The translations under genes were made by a program, and so were the position numbers. This document shows positions 18,986 to 27,607 of a stretch of DNA of 58,418 nucleotides, piece by piece. Source of the stretch: an uncultured Eubacteriales bacterium (GTDB taxonomy: Bacteria > Bacillota > Clostridia > Christensenellales > Aristaeellaceae); NCBI GenBank assembly GCA_902765305.1, contig CACWZI010000023.1, positions 1-58,418 of the forward strand. Reading direction: 5' to 3'. A model generated the notes under the pieces. It searched no databases. It was not told where the DNA came from and saw only the letters and a program-made list of their open reading frames with translations. The stretch's first letter is position 1; each line of letters opens with the position of its first letter.

Positions 18986-20200
18986 TCAATCCAGTTTCGA
19001 GCAGATATACCTGGCTGCCGCCTCTGAAGCATTGCCCGTCTCATGCGCCTTGTAGTACCCAAGAATCTCCCGGCAGTTCTCCCGTGCCTTTTCCGGGGTC
19101 GTTCGGCGTATCAGCGTATCCAGCTCTGAAGGCGTCCTTGCGCACCAGTAGGGTGTGTCCAACGGGTTGACATAGAGCTCCCGGCTGGTTCGGGTGTATT
19201 CATCGATGTCCGCGACATAGAGCCAGATGGGCTTTCCGCGCAATGCGAAGTCCCCCGCAGTACAGGAATAGTCCGAGATCAGCGCGTCGGAAACCCGGAG
19301 CAGCTCCGCCATCTCCGGATAATCGGTCACATCCATGAGCCGCGGGGATGTGGGGGTTTGATCCATGTTCAGCCCCAGGGAGAGGTAATGCGCCCTGTAC
19401 AGGCACACCCAGCGCGCCTGGGTGGTCTGCTCCAGCACATCCAGCGCGTGATGGATATCCAGCGCGACGTTCTGCCGGTTGCCCTTCCTACTTTCAGCGT
19501 CCCGGTAGGTGGGCGCGAATAGCAAAACCCGGGTGCCTGCGCCGATCCCCAGAGCCTTACGGATGTGGTCTTCATCCCATGGATTATTGCGGACAAGGAT
19601 ATCGTTCCGGGGCAGGCCGACGTCCAGATACGGCCCCTTGAAGTGCGCGGCCATGCGCAGAAAACGCTTGTTGAAATCCGATCCAACCGTAGCCATCGAC
19701 GCACGGGATTCCACCAATCGATTGTACAGCCGATCCTTCTTCAGAAATCCGCCGCTCTTCAGGCTGCGGTCATGGTGCGGCGAGAAGAGGTATATCTGGT
19801 CGCGCTCCAGCCGGAGCCAGTCAGGCTTCTGCCAGTTGTCCACGATGACTCTCGCACGTCCCAGATAGAAATTCGACATGGGCGTCTTCCATTCCACACA
19901 GCGAACATAGCCGGGAATCGCATACTTCGCCCTGGCCGCCTCCACATCCCTGAACAGCCAGACCATGCATGTCTGGGGGCGCATCCGGTGCAGCGCTTCA
20001 CAGATGTATTTGGGGTTGTCGTTGTATGACCGCATACTGAATGCGCTGAACACGACCAGGTTGTTGTCGATGCCCCACAGACGCCTGTTCTGCCGCAAAG
20101 CGCGGTTTGTCCGGCGCTCAAACCACCGTGAGAAAATGCGGTACAAATGCTTGTGTTTTTTGCAATACGATCGGAACGCCTGCTTCTGATGGCTCAGCAT
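18986..20200 (-). CDS. CDP-glycerol glycerophosphotransferase-family (TagB/TagF-like) protein
   Basis: A 404-residue Glyphos_transf protein. Landmarks are FSAFSMRSYNDNPKYICEAL, the LGRARVIVDNWQKP segment, YLDVGLPRNDIL, LLFAPTYRD, and the SDALISDYSCTAGDFALRGKP region with the conserved Ser/Asp. Such enzymes transfer a polyol-phosphate from a CDP-polyol to a growing teichoic-acid-like polymer at the inner membrane face. ATG at 20200 shares its A with the TGA of the kinase gene upstream and follows GGAGGG, so translation is coupled. With the FGGY kinase and cytidylyltransferase it looks like a three-step polymer cassette; the polyol is unknown. Confidence 0.85.
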   Translation of the reverse strand: MLSHQKQAFRSYCKKHKHLYRIFSRWFERRTNRALRQNRRLWGIDNNLVVFSAFSMRSYNDNPKYICEALHRMRPQTCMVWLFRDVEAARAKYAIPGYVRCVEWKTPMSNFYLGRARVIVDNWQKPDWLRLERDQIYLFSPHHDRSLKSGGFLKKDRLYNRLVESRASMATVGSDFNKRFLRMAAHFKGPYLDVGLPRNDILVRNNPWDEDHIRKALGIGAGTRVLLFAPTYRDAESRKGNRQNVALDIHHALDVLEQTTQARWVCLYRAHYLSLGLNMDQTPTSPRLMDVTDYPEMAELLRVSDALISDYSCTAGDFALRGKPIWLYVADIDEYTRTSRELYVNPLDTPYWCARTPSELDTLIRRTTPEKARENCREILGYYKAHETGNASEAAARYICSKLD

Positions 20201-21741
20201 CAAATCCCTCCGTTTCGCAGCTTGGCCAGCGCAGGAAACGCCCGATTGCCCAGATCATCGACACAGTTTCGCCATGCTTCGTAGCTTTCACGGTAACGCC
20301 CGGTGTTGTCTATATTGGGTTCATAGCGACGCTTTATGTGGGTCATGCCGCATACCGCGTCCTTCAGGCTGTGGTATAGCCCCGCGCCACAGGCGGCGAT
20401 CATGGCCGCGCCGAGGGCACTGGCCTCCTGGGAGGCGATGGTCTCCACGGGACAACCGTATACGTCCGCCTGCATCTGGTTCCACAGGTCAGAGCGCGTT
20501 GCGCCTCCAAGTAAACGTATGGAAGCAAACGTTTGCCGGCTCTCTTCCAGAACCTGGCGCATCTCGTAGCATATGCCTTCCAACGCGGCGCGCACCAACG
20601 CCGGGCGCTTCGTACCCAGGGAGGTGCCGATCCACCCGCCACGGATCGATTCATCCGCCTTCGGATAGGCGCTGCCTGCCATCATCGGCAGAAAACTGAC
20701 GCCGTTCGAACCGATGGGAATGCCAGCCGCTTCCATGTCCATCCGTTGGTAGATATCATTGCGGTTCAAATCCTCTGAGGGATACAGCATATCCCGTGCC
20801 CATCTGAACGCGGAAGCCGCGACCCTTACGCCAATCTCACTGACGTAGCCCCCGCCCGGAAAGTGTATGACAGGATAGCGACCCAGGGGATCTGGAATCG
20901 GCACATCAGAATACGTCATAATGACGCCGGCGGTCCCCATGCACATCGTTCCCATATCGGCAGCGCCATAGTTCCCTGCGCCGAGAACCGCGCAGCATTG
21001 ATCCACCGCCCCCTGCCAGATCGGCGTGCCCGCCTTCAATCCTGTCCTTTCCGCTACATCCAGCGTCACCTTGCCAACCTGTTCTCCGGGAGCGCAGAAT
21101 CGGGGAAAGAAATCGGTATTCAGGCCAAACACTTCGACCAATTCGGGATCGAGCGTCAGCGTCGCGCCGTCATGGGAAAGCCACCAACCGCCATCCGTTG
21201 GGTCGATCGTCACTTCCTCCGCGCCGAGCGCTCTCTGCAATATTGCCTGCGGATTCGCGATCCTGTGGATTTTTCCATACAATGCGGGTTCATGTTTCCG
21301 CAGCCACAGCAGCTTCGCGCCCGCCAACAGCGCGTTCAGCGGGCGGAAGGTGCGCCTGTAAAGCTCCGCCTCCGTCATGCCGTGCTCAGCCAGACGTTGG
21401 CGTATCCAGGGGAACATCTCGATGCCGCGCATATCCTGCCAGAGGATGATGTTCGTCAGGAAATGGCCCTGCCTGTCCACCGCCGCAAAGGTGGTCTGCG
21501 TACCGGTGATGGTTATTCCCGCAATTCGCGCCGCATCGACGTTACCCTTGACAATCGCGCCGCGCACCGCGTTCAGCGCGGCTTCAACGAGCTGAACGGG
21601 GTCCTGCTCCGCATGGCCGTCCGGCGTATACATGGTCAACGTTTCCCGGTAATCCTGGCTGACCACGTTTCCCTTCACATCGAATATGACGCAGCGCACG
21701 CCCCCTGTACCGGCGTCAATCGCCGCGAGATAATCGTTCAT
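20200..21741 (-). CDS. FGGY-family carbohydrate (polyol) kinase
   Basis: A 513-residue two-domain sugar kinase. AIDAGTGGVRCVIFD is the phosphate-binding start of domain I, GAVDQCCAVLGAG has the catalytic Asp region, and LGGATRSDLWNQMQADVYG with EASALGAA are the domain II ATP-site motifs. Family members phosphorylate xylulose, glycerol, ribulose, ribitol and related substrates. Its position between a cytidylyltransferase (4-bp ATGA overlap) and a TagF-like transferase suggests it supplies the polyol phosphate for CDP activation. The actual substrate cannot be read from sequence. Confidence 0.87.
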   Translation of the reverse strand: MNDYLAAIDAGTGGVRCVIFDVKGNVVSQDYRETLTMYTPDGHAEQDPVQLVEAALNAVRGAIVKGNVDAARIAGITITGTQTTFAAVDRQGHFLTNIILWQDMRGIEMFPWIRQRLAEHGMTEAELYRRTFRPLNALLAGAKLLWLRKHEPALYGKIHRIANPQAILQRALGAEEVTIDPTDGGWWLSHDGATLTLDPELVEVFGLNTDFFPRFCAPGEQVGKVTLDVAERTGLKAGTPIWQGAVDQCCAVLGAGNYGAADMGTMCMGTAGVIMTYSDVPIPDPLGRYPVIHFPGGGYVSEIGVRVAASAFRWARDMLYPSEDLNRNDIYQRMDMEAAGIPIGSNGVSFLPMMAGSAYPKADESIRGGWIGTSLGTKRPALVRAALEGICYEMRQVLEESRQTFASIRLLGGATRSDLWNQMQADVYGCPVETIASQEASALGAAMIAACGAGLYHSLKDAVCGMTHIKRRYEPNIDNTGRYRESYEAWRNCVDDLGNRAFPALAKLRNGGI

Positions 21742-22460
21742 GGTTGATCTCCTCTTCTCTGTCGCAATAACAGATACCCTTCGAACAAATCCCGGTCGTG
21801 GGGCGTCGTGATCTTCATTCGTCCCGCCTCAGAGCCGCGAATATACCACGCTCTGCGCCCGGCAGCCAGCCATAGGCTGAGCGTGCTGTCGGCATCGGTA
21901 AGGACACGGCTTTCCGCAGTCAAACGCTGATACAGCTTGAAAACGGCTGCGTATCGAAACGCCCACGGCGCATTCAGTTCAATATACTTTTCCTTTGGCG
22001 CGTCCCGGTCGGCCCAGCCATCGCCGCCGCCCTGCGCCATGCAGATGCGAATGGGATGCATGGTGAAGCAGCAGCCCTTTTCCGCGCACATCGCAATGGA
22101 GGAGGCGATGTCTTCAGGGGATACCAGGGGACTGACGCCCACATGCGCAACGATGATATCGTCATCGTTCAGATGATTCCTCAGGGCAAAGACAGCGTTC
22201 CGGAAGGATTCGGAGCGCGTGCTCCCGCCCTCTGTGATCCATCGAAGCTTATCGATCCTGTAGTTGCGGACAATCTCAATAATATGATCCTTATACTCCG
22301 GCTGGCAGACGATCTGGATCGCGTCTATTTCCGGCGAATTCTGGAACGTTTCCAGCGTATAGGCGAGTATTGGCTTTCCAAGTACTTCGACGAATTGCTT
22401 GGGCACATCCGCGCCGAATCGCTTCCCCTGCCCGGCGGCAAGTATGGTTGCAACATTCAC
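21738..22460 (-). CDS. IspD/TarI-like cytidylyltransferase, divergent active site
   Basis: A 240-residue nucleotidyltransferase. ILAAGQGKRFGADVPKQF at the N-terminus is the CTP-binding loop of the IspD/TarI family, and KITTPHDRDLFEG near the C-terminus matches the family end. The segment that is usually HDxxRPL reads AHVGVSPLVS, so the conserved Asp and Arg are missing. It probably makes a CDP-polyol for the kinase and transferase encoded directly downstream rather than methylerythritol cytidylyl diphosphate. The start is a GTG at 22460 with CGAGGAAA before it; longer in-frame extensions lack homology. Confidence 0.75.
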   Translation of the reverse strand: MNVATILAAGQGKRFGADVPKQFVEVLGKPILAYTLETFQNSPEIDAIQIVCQPEYKDHIIEIVRNYRIDKLRWITEGGSTRSESFRNAVFALRNHLNDDDIIVAHVGVSPLVSPEDIASSIAMCAEKGCCFTMHPIRICMAQGGGDGWADRDAPKEKYIELNAPWAFRYAAVFKLYQRLTAESRVLTDADSTLSLWLAAGRRAWYIRGSEAGRMKITTPHDRDLFEGYLLLRQRRGDQP

Positions 22461-22480
22461 GTTGGTTTCCTCGATTCTGA

Positions 22481-24145
22481 TCAAAATTCTCCTGTCATGA
22501 TGTCCACTTCGTCGGGCGCGTTGGGTCCGCCGATGCAATCCGGGCAGGGCGCTTTGCCACCCTTCACGGCGTCCTCAATGGCCCTGGGGAAAGCGTTTTG
22601 CATGTCGGAGCAGTCGATGTCGACATGGAAGAAGCTGCCTTCCTCCGTGGCGTAGACGGTGATGGTAGGATCGCCCGCCTTCCAGTTTGCGGTGGCGACT
22701 CTGCGCTCCAGCCGGGTCATGACCGCCCCGTTCATAGTGCGGTCAAAATCGGCCTGATCCTCTGGGGAGAGCGTTTGAACCGGTTCGGCCCCAGCTTGTG
22801 TTCTGCAGAGGATGGGCGTCAGTTCAACGGCCCAGTCCTTCATGTAATCGAAAGTCTTGTTGTCGTTTTCATCGTAAGCAAGGCGACGGGGCATCAGGAT
22901 CACCTTTTCCAGTCCATCCAGCGGGATGATGCCGTCGCTGTCATAGCTCAGGCCATAGGACGCCGTGCCGTCGGGCAGGGGCTGGTAGCCCGCGCCGCCC
23001 TCCCAGCGCTCATCCAGTGCCAGTTCACTGCCGTCGGGGCGCAGGAGGCTCCAGGTATAGCCGTGTTCATTCACTTGTCCCGGAAAGGCGACGCTGGAAG
23101 CCAGGCGCATGCCCTCCTCCTCGTTCATTCCTGTCGGGGCGGTCACGCGCAACTGGAAGCTCGCGCCCAGGTGGGTCATGTGGAAGTCCTCGACGGTAAG
23201 TTCGCAGCCGTTCACCTCAAACGCCGTCTCCTCAACGCCATCATAGACCGTCTGTTTAAGTTTTGAGGCGTCCACCGCCATGCGTGTCTCCCGACGGGTG
23301 GCATACTCAATCCCTTCCACACCCGAAAGCTCCTCCGGCGTCAGGATGCCGTCCTCTCCCGCGGCGTCGACGATCGAGTGAAGCGCCTCCGTTTCCTCTG
23401 TCGATAGCTCCAGCCGCTCGGCATAGCTGTCAAAGGACTCACCGAATCTGTCACTTTCGTCAAACGTCAGGACGACGGTCGGCACGACGCCTTTGAATTG
23501 GCTCTCAAAGCCGCTCTGATTGTTGGTTAAGTCGATGTCGGTTTTAAAGAAGTCCGCCCGCAGGAACAGCGCGTTCGAGGCCCTCTGGCGCAGTGCCGGG
23601 TTCACCTTGAAGGTGAGCAGCTGTCCGCAGGTCGCAGGTTGCACCCCGCCCAGGGGGATGACCGTCTGAAACCGGTCGTCGAAGAAGGCGCTGGCCTCCC
23701 AGCCCGTGGCGTAAAATACCATCGGCTCGCCGTTCAAAAGCGGCGTGTACAGCGCCATCAGGTAGCGGTTGCCGTCCTCGGGCACGCTCGCTGTGTAGGT
23801 GAAGTAGAGCTTGTCATCCTCCCAAATGATTTCGTCGATGGACAGCGCGAAGCCGTCCGCCTCGTCTCCCGTCGCGGGCACGTGCACCTCCTGAACCAAC
23901 GCGGCCACCTCGTCCGCGCCGCCGTCGGTCAGCGCCTGCTTGAAACGCGCGTTTCCCAGTACCACTGCCACAGCAACCGCAGTCGTCGCCAGTATGGCGA
24001 TCAATGCGGCGGTCAACGCAACGTTCAGCTTGCGGTAGTTATTATTACGTCTCATTTTCATATCCTCCAGCCCGCCGAGCGTCTGCTCTACGCGGTCATG
24101 GAATCCCTTCGGCGTCCGGGGAAACGGGTCCTTCCAGCGCTTCAT
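22481..24145 (-). CDS. Membrane-bound anti-sigma factor (DUF4179-like)
   Basis: A 554-residue protein. A cytoplasmic N-terminus of about 37 residues (PKGFHDRVEQTLGGLEDMK) is followed by a single membrane helix (NVALTAALIAILATTAVAVAVVLG) and a large extracytoplasmic domain resembling DUF4179/DUF5643 proteins. The C-terminal part carries a CPDCIG pair of cysteines. It overlaps the ECF sigma gene by ATGA, the classic sigma/anti-sigma arrangement, and would hold the sigma factor inactive until an envelope signal arrives. ATG at 24145 follows GAGGAG. The cytidylyltransferase gene starts 20 bases after its stop, so read-through is possible. Confidence 0.8.
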   Translation of the reverse strand: MKRWKDPFPRTPKGFHDRVEQTLGGLEDMKMRRNNNYRKLNVALTAALIAILATTAVAVAVVLGNARFKQALTDGGADEVAALVQEVHVPATGDEADGFALSIDEIIWEDDKLYFTYTASVPEDGNRYLMALYTPLLNGEPMVFYATGWEASAFFDDRFQTVIPLGGVQPATCGQLLTFKVNPALRQRASNALFLRADFFKTDIDLTNNQSGFESQFKGVVPTVVLTFDESDRFGESFDSYAERLELSTEETEALHSIVDAAGEDGILTPEELSGVEGIEYATRRETRMAVDASKLKQTVYDGVEETAFEVNGCELTVEDFHMTHLGASFQLRVTAPTGMNEEEGMRLASSVAFPGQVNEHGYTWSLLRPDGSELALDERWEGGAGYQPLPDGTASYGLSYDSDGIIPLDGLEKVILMPRRLAYDENDNKTFDYMKDWAVELTPILCRTQAGAEPVQTLSPEDQADFDRTMNGAVMTRLERRVATANWKAGDPTITVYATEEGSFFHVDIDCSDMQNAFPRAIEDAVKGGKAPCPDCIGGPNAPDEVDIMTGEF

Positions 24146-24612
24146 GTGCGGGCCTCCTCTCGATTCAACGATTGTTTGAGCAGTTCGCGTCCTCGCTTCA
24201 GCCGCCACTTCACCGTGCCCTCCGGCAGGCGCAGGATTCGGGCGGTCTCCGCGACGCTGTAGCCCTCGATGTAATGCAGCTCCAGCGTGACGCGCTGCTT
24301 GCGCGGCAAGGCCATCAGCGCTTCCAATAGAGGCGTCTCCTCCGAAGTCACCTGGGGAATGTCCTCGGTGAGCTCAGCGGGCTCGGGCGGGCGGCGGCGA
24401 TAAAAGGTCTTGCACTGGTTGATCAGTATTCGGATCAGCCATGTGTCGAAGTACGCTTCCTGACGAAGGGTTTCCCGTCTGTCCCACGCCCGGAGCAGCG
24501 CCTCCTGGACCGCGTCCTCGCAGTCGCACGCCTGGGGGAGCATCGTGCGGGCGACGCGGTAGAGCCTGCGCTCACAGGCTCGCACGCGCTGAATAAAGTC
24601 GGCTTGCAGCAT
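24142..24612 (-). CDS. ECF-type RNA polymerase sigma factor
   Basis: A 156-residue sigma-70 family protein with region 2 (ACDCEDAVQEALLRAWDRRE) binding the -10 element and region 4 (LPRKQRVTLELHYIEGYSVA) with a helix-turn-helix ending EGTVKWRLKRGRELL. Regions 1 and 3 are absent, as in ECF sigmas. Its stop overlaps the start of the anti-sigma gene. It probably responds to an envelope stress. Confidence 0.92.
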   Translation of the reverse strand: MLQADFIQRVRACERRLYRVARTMLPQACDCEDAVQEALLRAWDRRETLRQEAYFDTWLIRILINQCKTFYRRRPPEPAELTEDIPQVTSEETPLLEALMALPRKQRVTLELHYIEGYSVAETARILRLPEGTVKWRLKRGRELLKQSLNREEART

Positions 24613-24628
24613 TGATTCATTCCTCCAT

Positions 24629-24640
24629 TGTACCGGTACA
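24629..24640. promoter_or_regulatory. 12-bp palindrome upstream of the sigma gene
   Basis: TGTACCGGTACA is a perfect palindrome just upstream of the sigma-factor ribosome binding site. It could be an operator; no matching regulator is identified. Confidence 0.35.
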
Positions 24641-24786
24641 CTTTGTTAGATGCTCTGGAGAGGCGAAAGGTTGGGCTGGAGAGAAAAATTTATGATGGAA
24701 TCTTGTTCAGGCAAATCAGCCTGACGCCCAAAGGATGTCTGGACGCCCGGGTCCTGTGCGCGGCGCTGAAATTGTCGTTTTTGCGC

Positions 24787-24815
24787 TTGAAATCACCGGC
24801 GCGATTTGATACAAT
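24787..24815 (+). promoter_or_regulatory. Promoter of topB
   Basis: TTGAAA (24787-24792), a 17-base spacer and TACAAT (24810-24815), 43 bases before the start codon. Its position rules out the far upstream ATG at 24628 as start. Confidence 0.8.
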
Positions 24816-24858
24816 ACGGTCAGCTTTCCCTGCGCGGGGAACGATAGGAGCAAATTCA

Positions 24859-26730
24859 ATGTCCAAGAAGCTGATCGTTGCCGAAAAGCCCTCCGTGGCC
24901 CGGGACATCGCCCGGGTGTTGGGTGTCAAGGGCCGGGGCGAGGGCTGCCTGGTGGGCGAGGAATACGTCGTCACCTGGGCCATCGGCCACCTGGTCTCGC
25001 TGTGCGAGCCGGGGGAGACCGACGAGCGCTGGGTGAAGTGGAACATGGCCGACCTGCCGATGCTGCCGGAGCGCATACCGCTGAAGGTGCTGCCAAACAC
25101 CAGGGCCCAGTTCTCCGTGGTCAGGGGATGGATGCTGAACCGGGAGATATCCAGCCTCATTTGCGCCACGGACAGCGCCCGGGAGGGCGAGCTGATCTTC
25201 CGCTACATCTACCAGATGGCCGGCTGCAAAAAGCCGGTGGAGCGGCTGTGGATCTCGTCGATGACCGACGCGGCCATCCAGCAGGGCTTTGCCGAGCTGA
25301 AGCCGTCGGCCTATTACGATTCCCTCTACGAGAGCGCCCGCTGCCGCAGCGAGGCCGACTGGCTGGTGGGCATGAACGCCTCCCGGGCCTTCTCGCTGGC
25401 CTACGACGCCCACCTGTCCGTGGGTCGGGTGCAGACCCCGACGCTGAACCTGATCGTCAAACGGGACCTGGAAATTGAAAACTTCGTGCCCGAGGACTAC
25501 TGGGAGATCCGCGCCGATTTCGGCGATTACGAGGGCCTCTGGGTCAACCCGAAGACGAAGAAGACCCGCTGCACGGACCGGGCCGAGGCCGAGGCCATTC
25601 GCCAGGCGGTTCAGGGGCAGAGCGGGACGGTGACCGAGAGCAAGACGACCCGCAAGAAGGTGCCGCCGCCCCAGCTGTACGACCTGACCAGCCTCCAGCG
25701 TGAGGCCAACAAGAAGCTGGGCTACTCTGCGGACAAGACGCTGAAGCTGGCTCAGTCGCTCTACGAGACCCACAAGCTGATCACCTATCCCCGCACCGAC
25801 AGCCGCTACCTGCCGGACGACATGAAGCCGAAGATCGCCGCCACGCTGAAGAAGCTGCCGCCGGCCTACGCGCCCTTCGTGGAATCGCCGGAGCTGAACT
25901 GGCAGCTGAAGGACAAGCGCTTCTACGACAATGCCAAGATCAGCGACCATCACGCCATCGTGCCCACGGAGAAGACGGCCAATTCCAAGGGCCTGACCCG
26001 GGAGGAGGCGCTGCTGTTCGACATGATCGCCCGCCGACTGATCGCGGTCCACTATCCCCACTATGAATACGAGAGCGCAAGGGTGGTCACGAAGGTGGGC
26101 AAGCACGCCTTCAAGTCGACCGGCGCGATGCCCCTGAAGGAGGGCTGGAAGGCGCTCTACAGGGGGGATAAGGCGGATGACAAGGAGCCTCCGCTGCCCA
26201 AGCTGGCAGTGGGGGACGGGCGCACGGCGCAAAAGGCGACGGTAAAGACCTGCCAGACCGAGCCGCCGCCTTCCCATACCGACGCCTCCCTTCTGAACCT
26301 GATGGAGAACGCGGGCCGGGACATCGAGGACGAGACCCTGCGGGAGCAGATGAAGTCCTCGGGCCTGGGCACCCCGGCCACCCGTGCGGCCACCATCGAG
26401 CGTCTGATCGAGGTGGGCTACGCCCGCCGCAAGGGAAAGAGCATCGTGTCCACGGAAAAGGGACGGCAGCTGATCTCGGTGGTGCCGGAGCAGATCGCCT
26501 CCGCCGTGACCACCGGCAAGTGGGAGAAGTTTTTGAGCGACATGGCCGGCCAGAAGGACGAGGCCGCCCGCACCGCAAAGTCCGACCGCTTCATGAACGG
26601 CATACGCCGCTTCTCGGTATTCCTGGTGGAGGCCGCCCAAAACGGCCCCCGGGTCCAGTTTGAAAAGGATACCCCGAAGGTGAAGAAGGGAACGAAGCAA
26701 CCGACAAAGAAGCGGGCACGGGGGAAGTAA
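24859..26730 (+). CDS. topB: DNA topoisomerase III
   Basis: A 623-residue type IA topoisomerase that decatenates and relaxes DNA by nicking one strand. The TOPRIM domain has VAEKPSVARDIA and ATDSAREGELIF; the catalytic tyrosine is in LITYPRTDSRYL near residue 310; HHAIVPTEK and GLGTPATRAATIERL are also standard. The C-terminus is short and basic (KKGTKQPTKKRARGK) with no zinc ribbon. ATG at 24859 has AGGAG eight bases upstream. Confidence 0.94.
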   Translation: MSKKLIVAEKPSVARDIARVLGVKGRGEGCLVGEEYVVTWAIGHLVSLCEPGETDERWVKWNMADLPMLPERIPLKVLPNTRAQFSVVRGWMLNREISSLICATDSAREGELIFRYIYQMAGCKKPVERLWISSMTDAAIQQGFAELKPSAYYDSLYESARCRSEADWLVGMNASRAFSLAYDAHLSVGRVQTPTLNLIVKRDLEIENFVPEDYWEIRADFGDYEGLWVNPKTKKTRCTDRAEAEAIRQAVQGQSGTVTESKTTRKKVPPPQLYDLTSLQREANKKLGYSADKTLKLAQSLYETHKLITYPRTDSRYLPDDMKPKIAATLKKLPPAYAPFVESPELNWQLKDKRFYDNAKISDHHAIVPTEKTANSKGLTREEALLFDMIARRLIAVHYPHYEYESARVVTKVGKHAFKSTGAMPLKEGWKALYRGDKADDKEPPLPKLAVGDGRTAQKATVKTCQTEPPPSHTDASLLNLMENAGRDIEDETLREQMKSSGLGTPATRAATIERLIEVGYARRKGKSIVSTEKGRQLISVVPEQIASAVTTGKWEKFLSDMAGQKDEAARTAKSDRFMNGIRRFSVFLVEAAQNGPRVQFEKDTPKVKKGTKQPTKKRARGK

Positions 26731-26862
26731 ATTCTGATTTGTCGGGGAGAGGGAAAGGGGAGCCCTATCGGCCCTTCGGGCCACTTCCCCACTGCGGTGG
26801 GGAAGCTAAAAACCGGCTGCCGCAAGCATTATAAGCTTCCCCACCGCAGTGAATTTATCAGC
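26727..26862. repeat. Composite palindromic repeat after topB
   Basis: Starts at the topB stop with the AAATTCTGATTTGTCGGGGA core. Next comes a GGCCCTTCGGGCC hairpin. An 18-bp inverted repeat follows: CACTGCGGTGGGGAAGCT at 26790-26807 and its exact complement at 26834-26851. The element ends with GAATTTATCAGCGC, which resembles the GAATTTATCAACGC after dtd. It has no open reading frame and looks like a short non-autonomous repeat (MITE or REP type). Confidence 0.7.
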
Positions 26863-26885
26863 GCATCCAACCTCAGGAGGCATCT

Positions 26886-27491
26886 ATGAAAAAGCTGCTG
26901 TCCATCATTGCCCTCGTTGCGGCGCTGTGCGCCTTTGGTGGTATGGCCGAGGGCACGCCCCTGCTTTCGCCGCTGCCGGCATCGTCGGAATTTGGCGTGG
27001 ATTCCACCCAACCACCCCAGACCTTCTCCGAGTCGGATGCGCCTTATGACGGCGTTTGGCAGCCCTTTGAGGATGGCTTTATGCTGTACCTGCCCCGCGG
27101 ATGGGCTTCCACGGCGCTGGACGAAGCCCAGGCGGAGGCGGGCCTGTTCTACCGGGCGGGCAGCGACGACGGGTCGATGGGCGTTGCCGTGGGCTACATG
27201 CACGCCGGGGCGCTTGAGACGGCGGAAGCGCTGGCACAGGATTTTGAGCGCAGCGGCTATGCCTTGGTCATACAGGGAAACCTGAACGGCATCCCGGCCA
27301 TCGCCTTTGAACGGCCCCAGGACGGCTATCGCGGGGTCGCCTTCTTCCATCCGGTCTACCCGGAATATGTGCTTTATGTCTTTGCCTCGCCTCTTGAGCT
27401 GCAGGGCGGCGAGACAAATCAAATCGGTATAGCGGTCCTGGCGTCGATTACGCCCCTGGAGATTTCATCGGATGGGTTAAAAAATTATTGA
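26886..27491 (+). CDS. Secreted protein of unknown function
   Basis: A 201-residue protein with a signal peptide (MKKLLSIIALVAALCAFGGMAEG, cut near residue 21). The mature part begins with a Pro/Ser-rich linker, then a compact domain with PFEDGFMLYLPRGW and YLPRGWASTALD. The remainder looks like a mixed alpha/beta domain of the kind found in secreted lipoprotein-like Firmicute proteins. I do not recognise a family. AGGAGG-type site at 26875-26879. It sits between topB and hpf with no clear link to either. Confidence 0.75.
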   Translation: MKKLLSIIALVAALCAFGGMAEGTPLLSPLPASSEFGVDSTQPPQTFSESDAPYDGVWQPFEDGFMLYLPRGWASTALDEAQAEAGLFYRAGSDDGSMGVAVGYMHAGALETAEALAQDFERSGYALVIQGNLNGIPAIAFERPQDGYRGVAFFHPVYPEYVLYVFASPLELQGGETNQIGIAVLASITPLEISSDGLKNY

Positions 27492-27607
27492 CAGCCATGC
27501 AGGAAAAACGCGAATCGTGCAGAATATTATTATCAGGGCGTTAAAGATGGGTTGACGGGCGCGTCAGCGCCGCCCAGCGCCATAAAAGTGATAAAGGAGA
27601 GATGAAC

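Noticed and set aside
24629-24640. The TGTACCGGTACA palindrome as a confirmed operator
   Set aside because: A 12-bp palindrome is suggestive but no second copy or regulator was seen in the window, so it is listed only at low confidence.
27488-27530. A promoter for hpf from TTGACA at 27488 and TATTAT at 27525
   Set aside because: The spacing is 31 bases, far outside the usable range, so no promoter is called.
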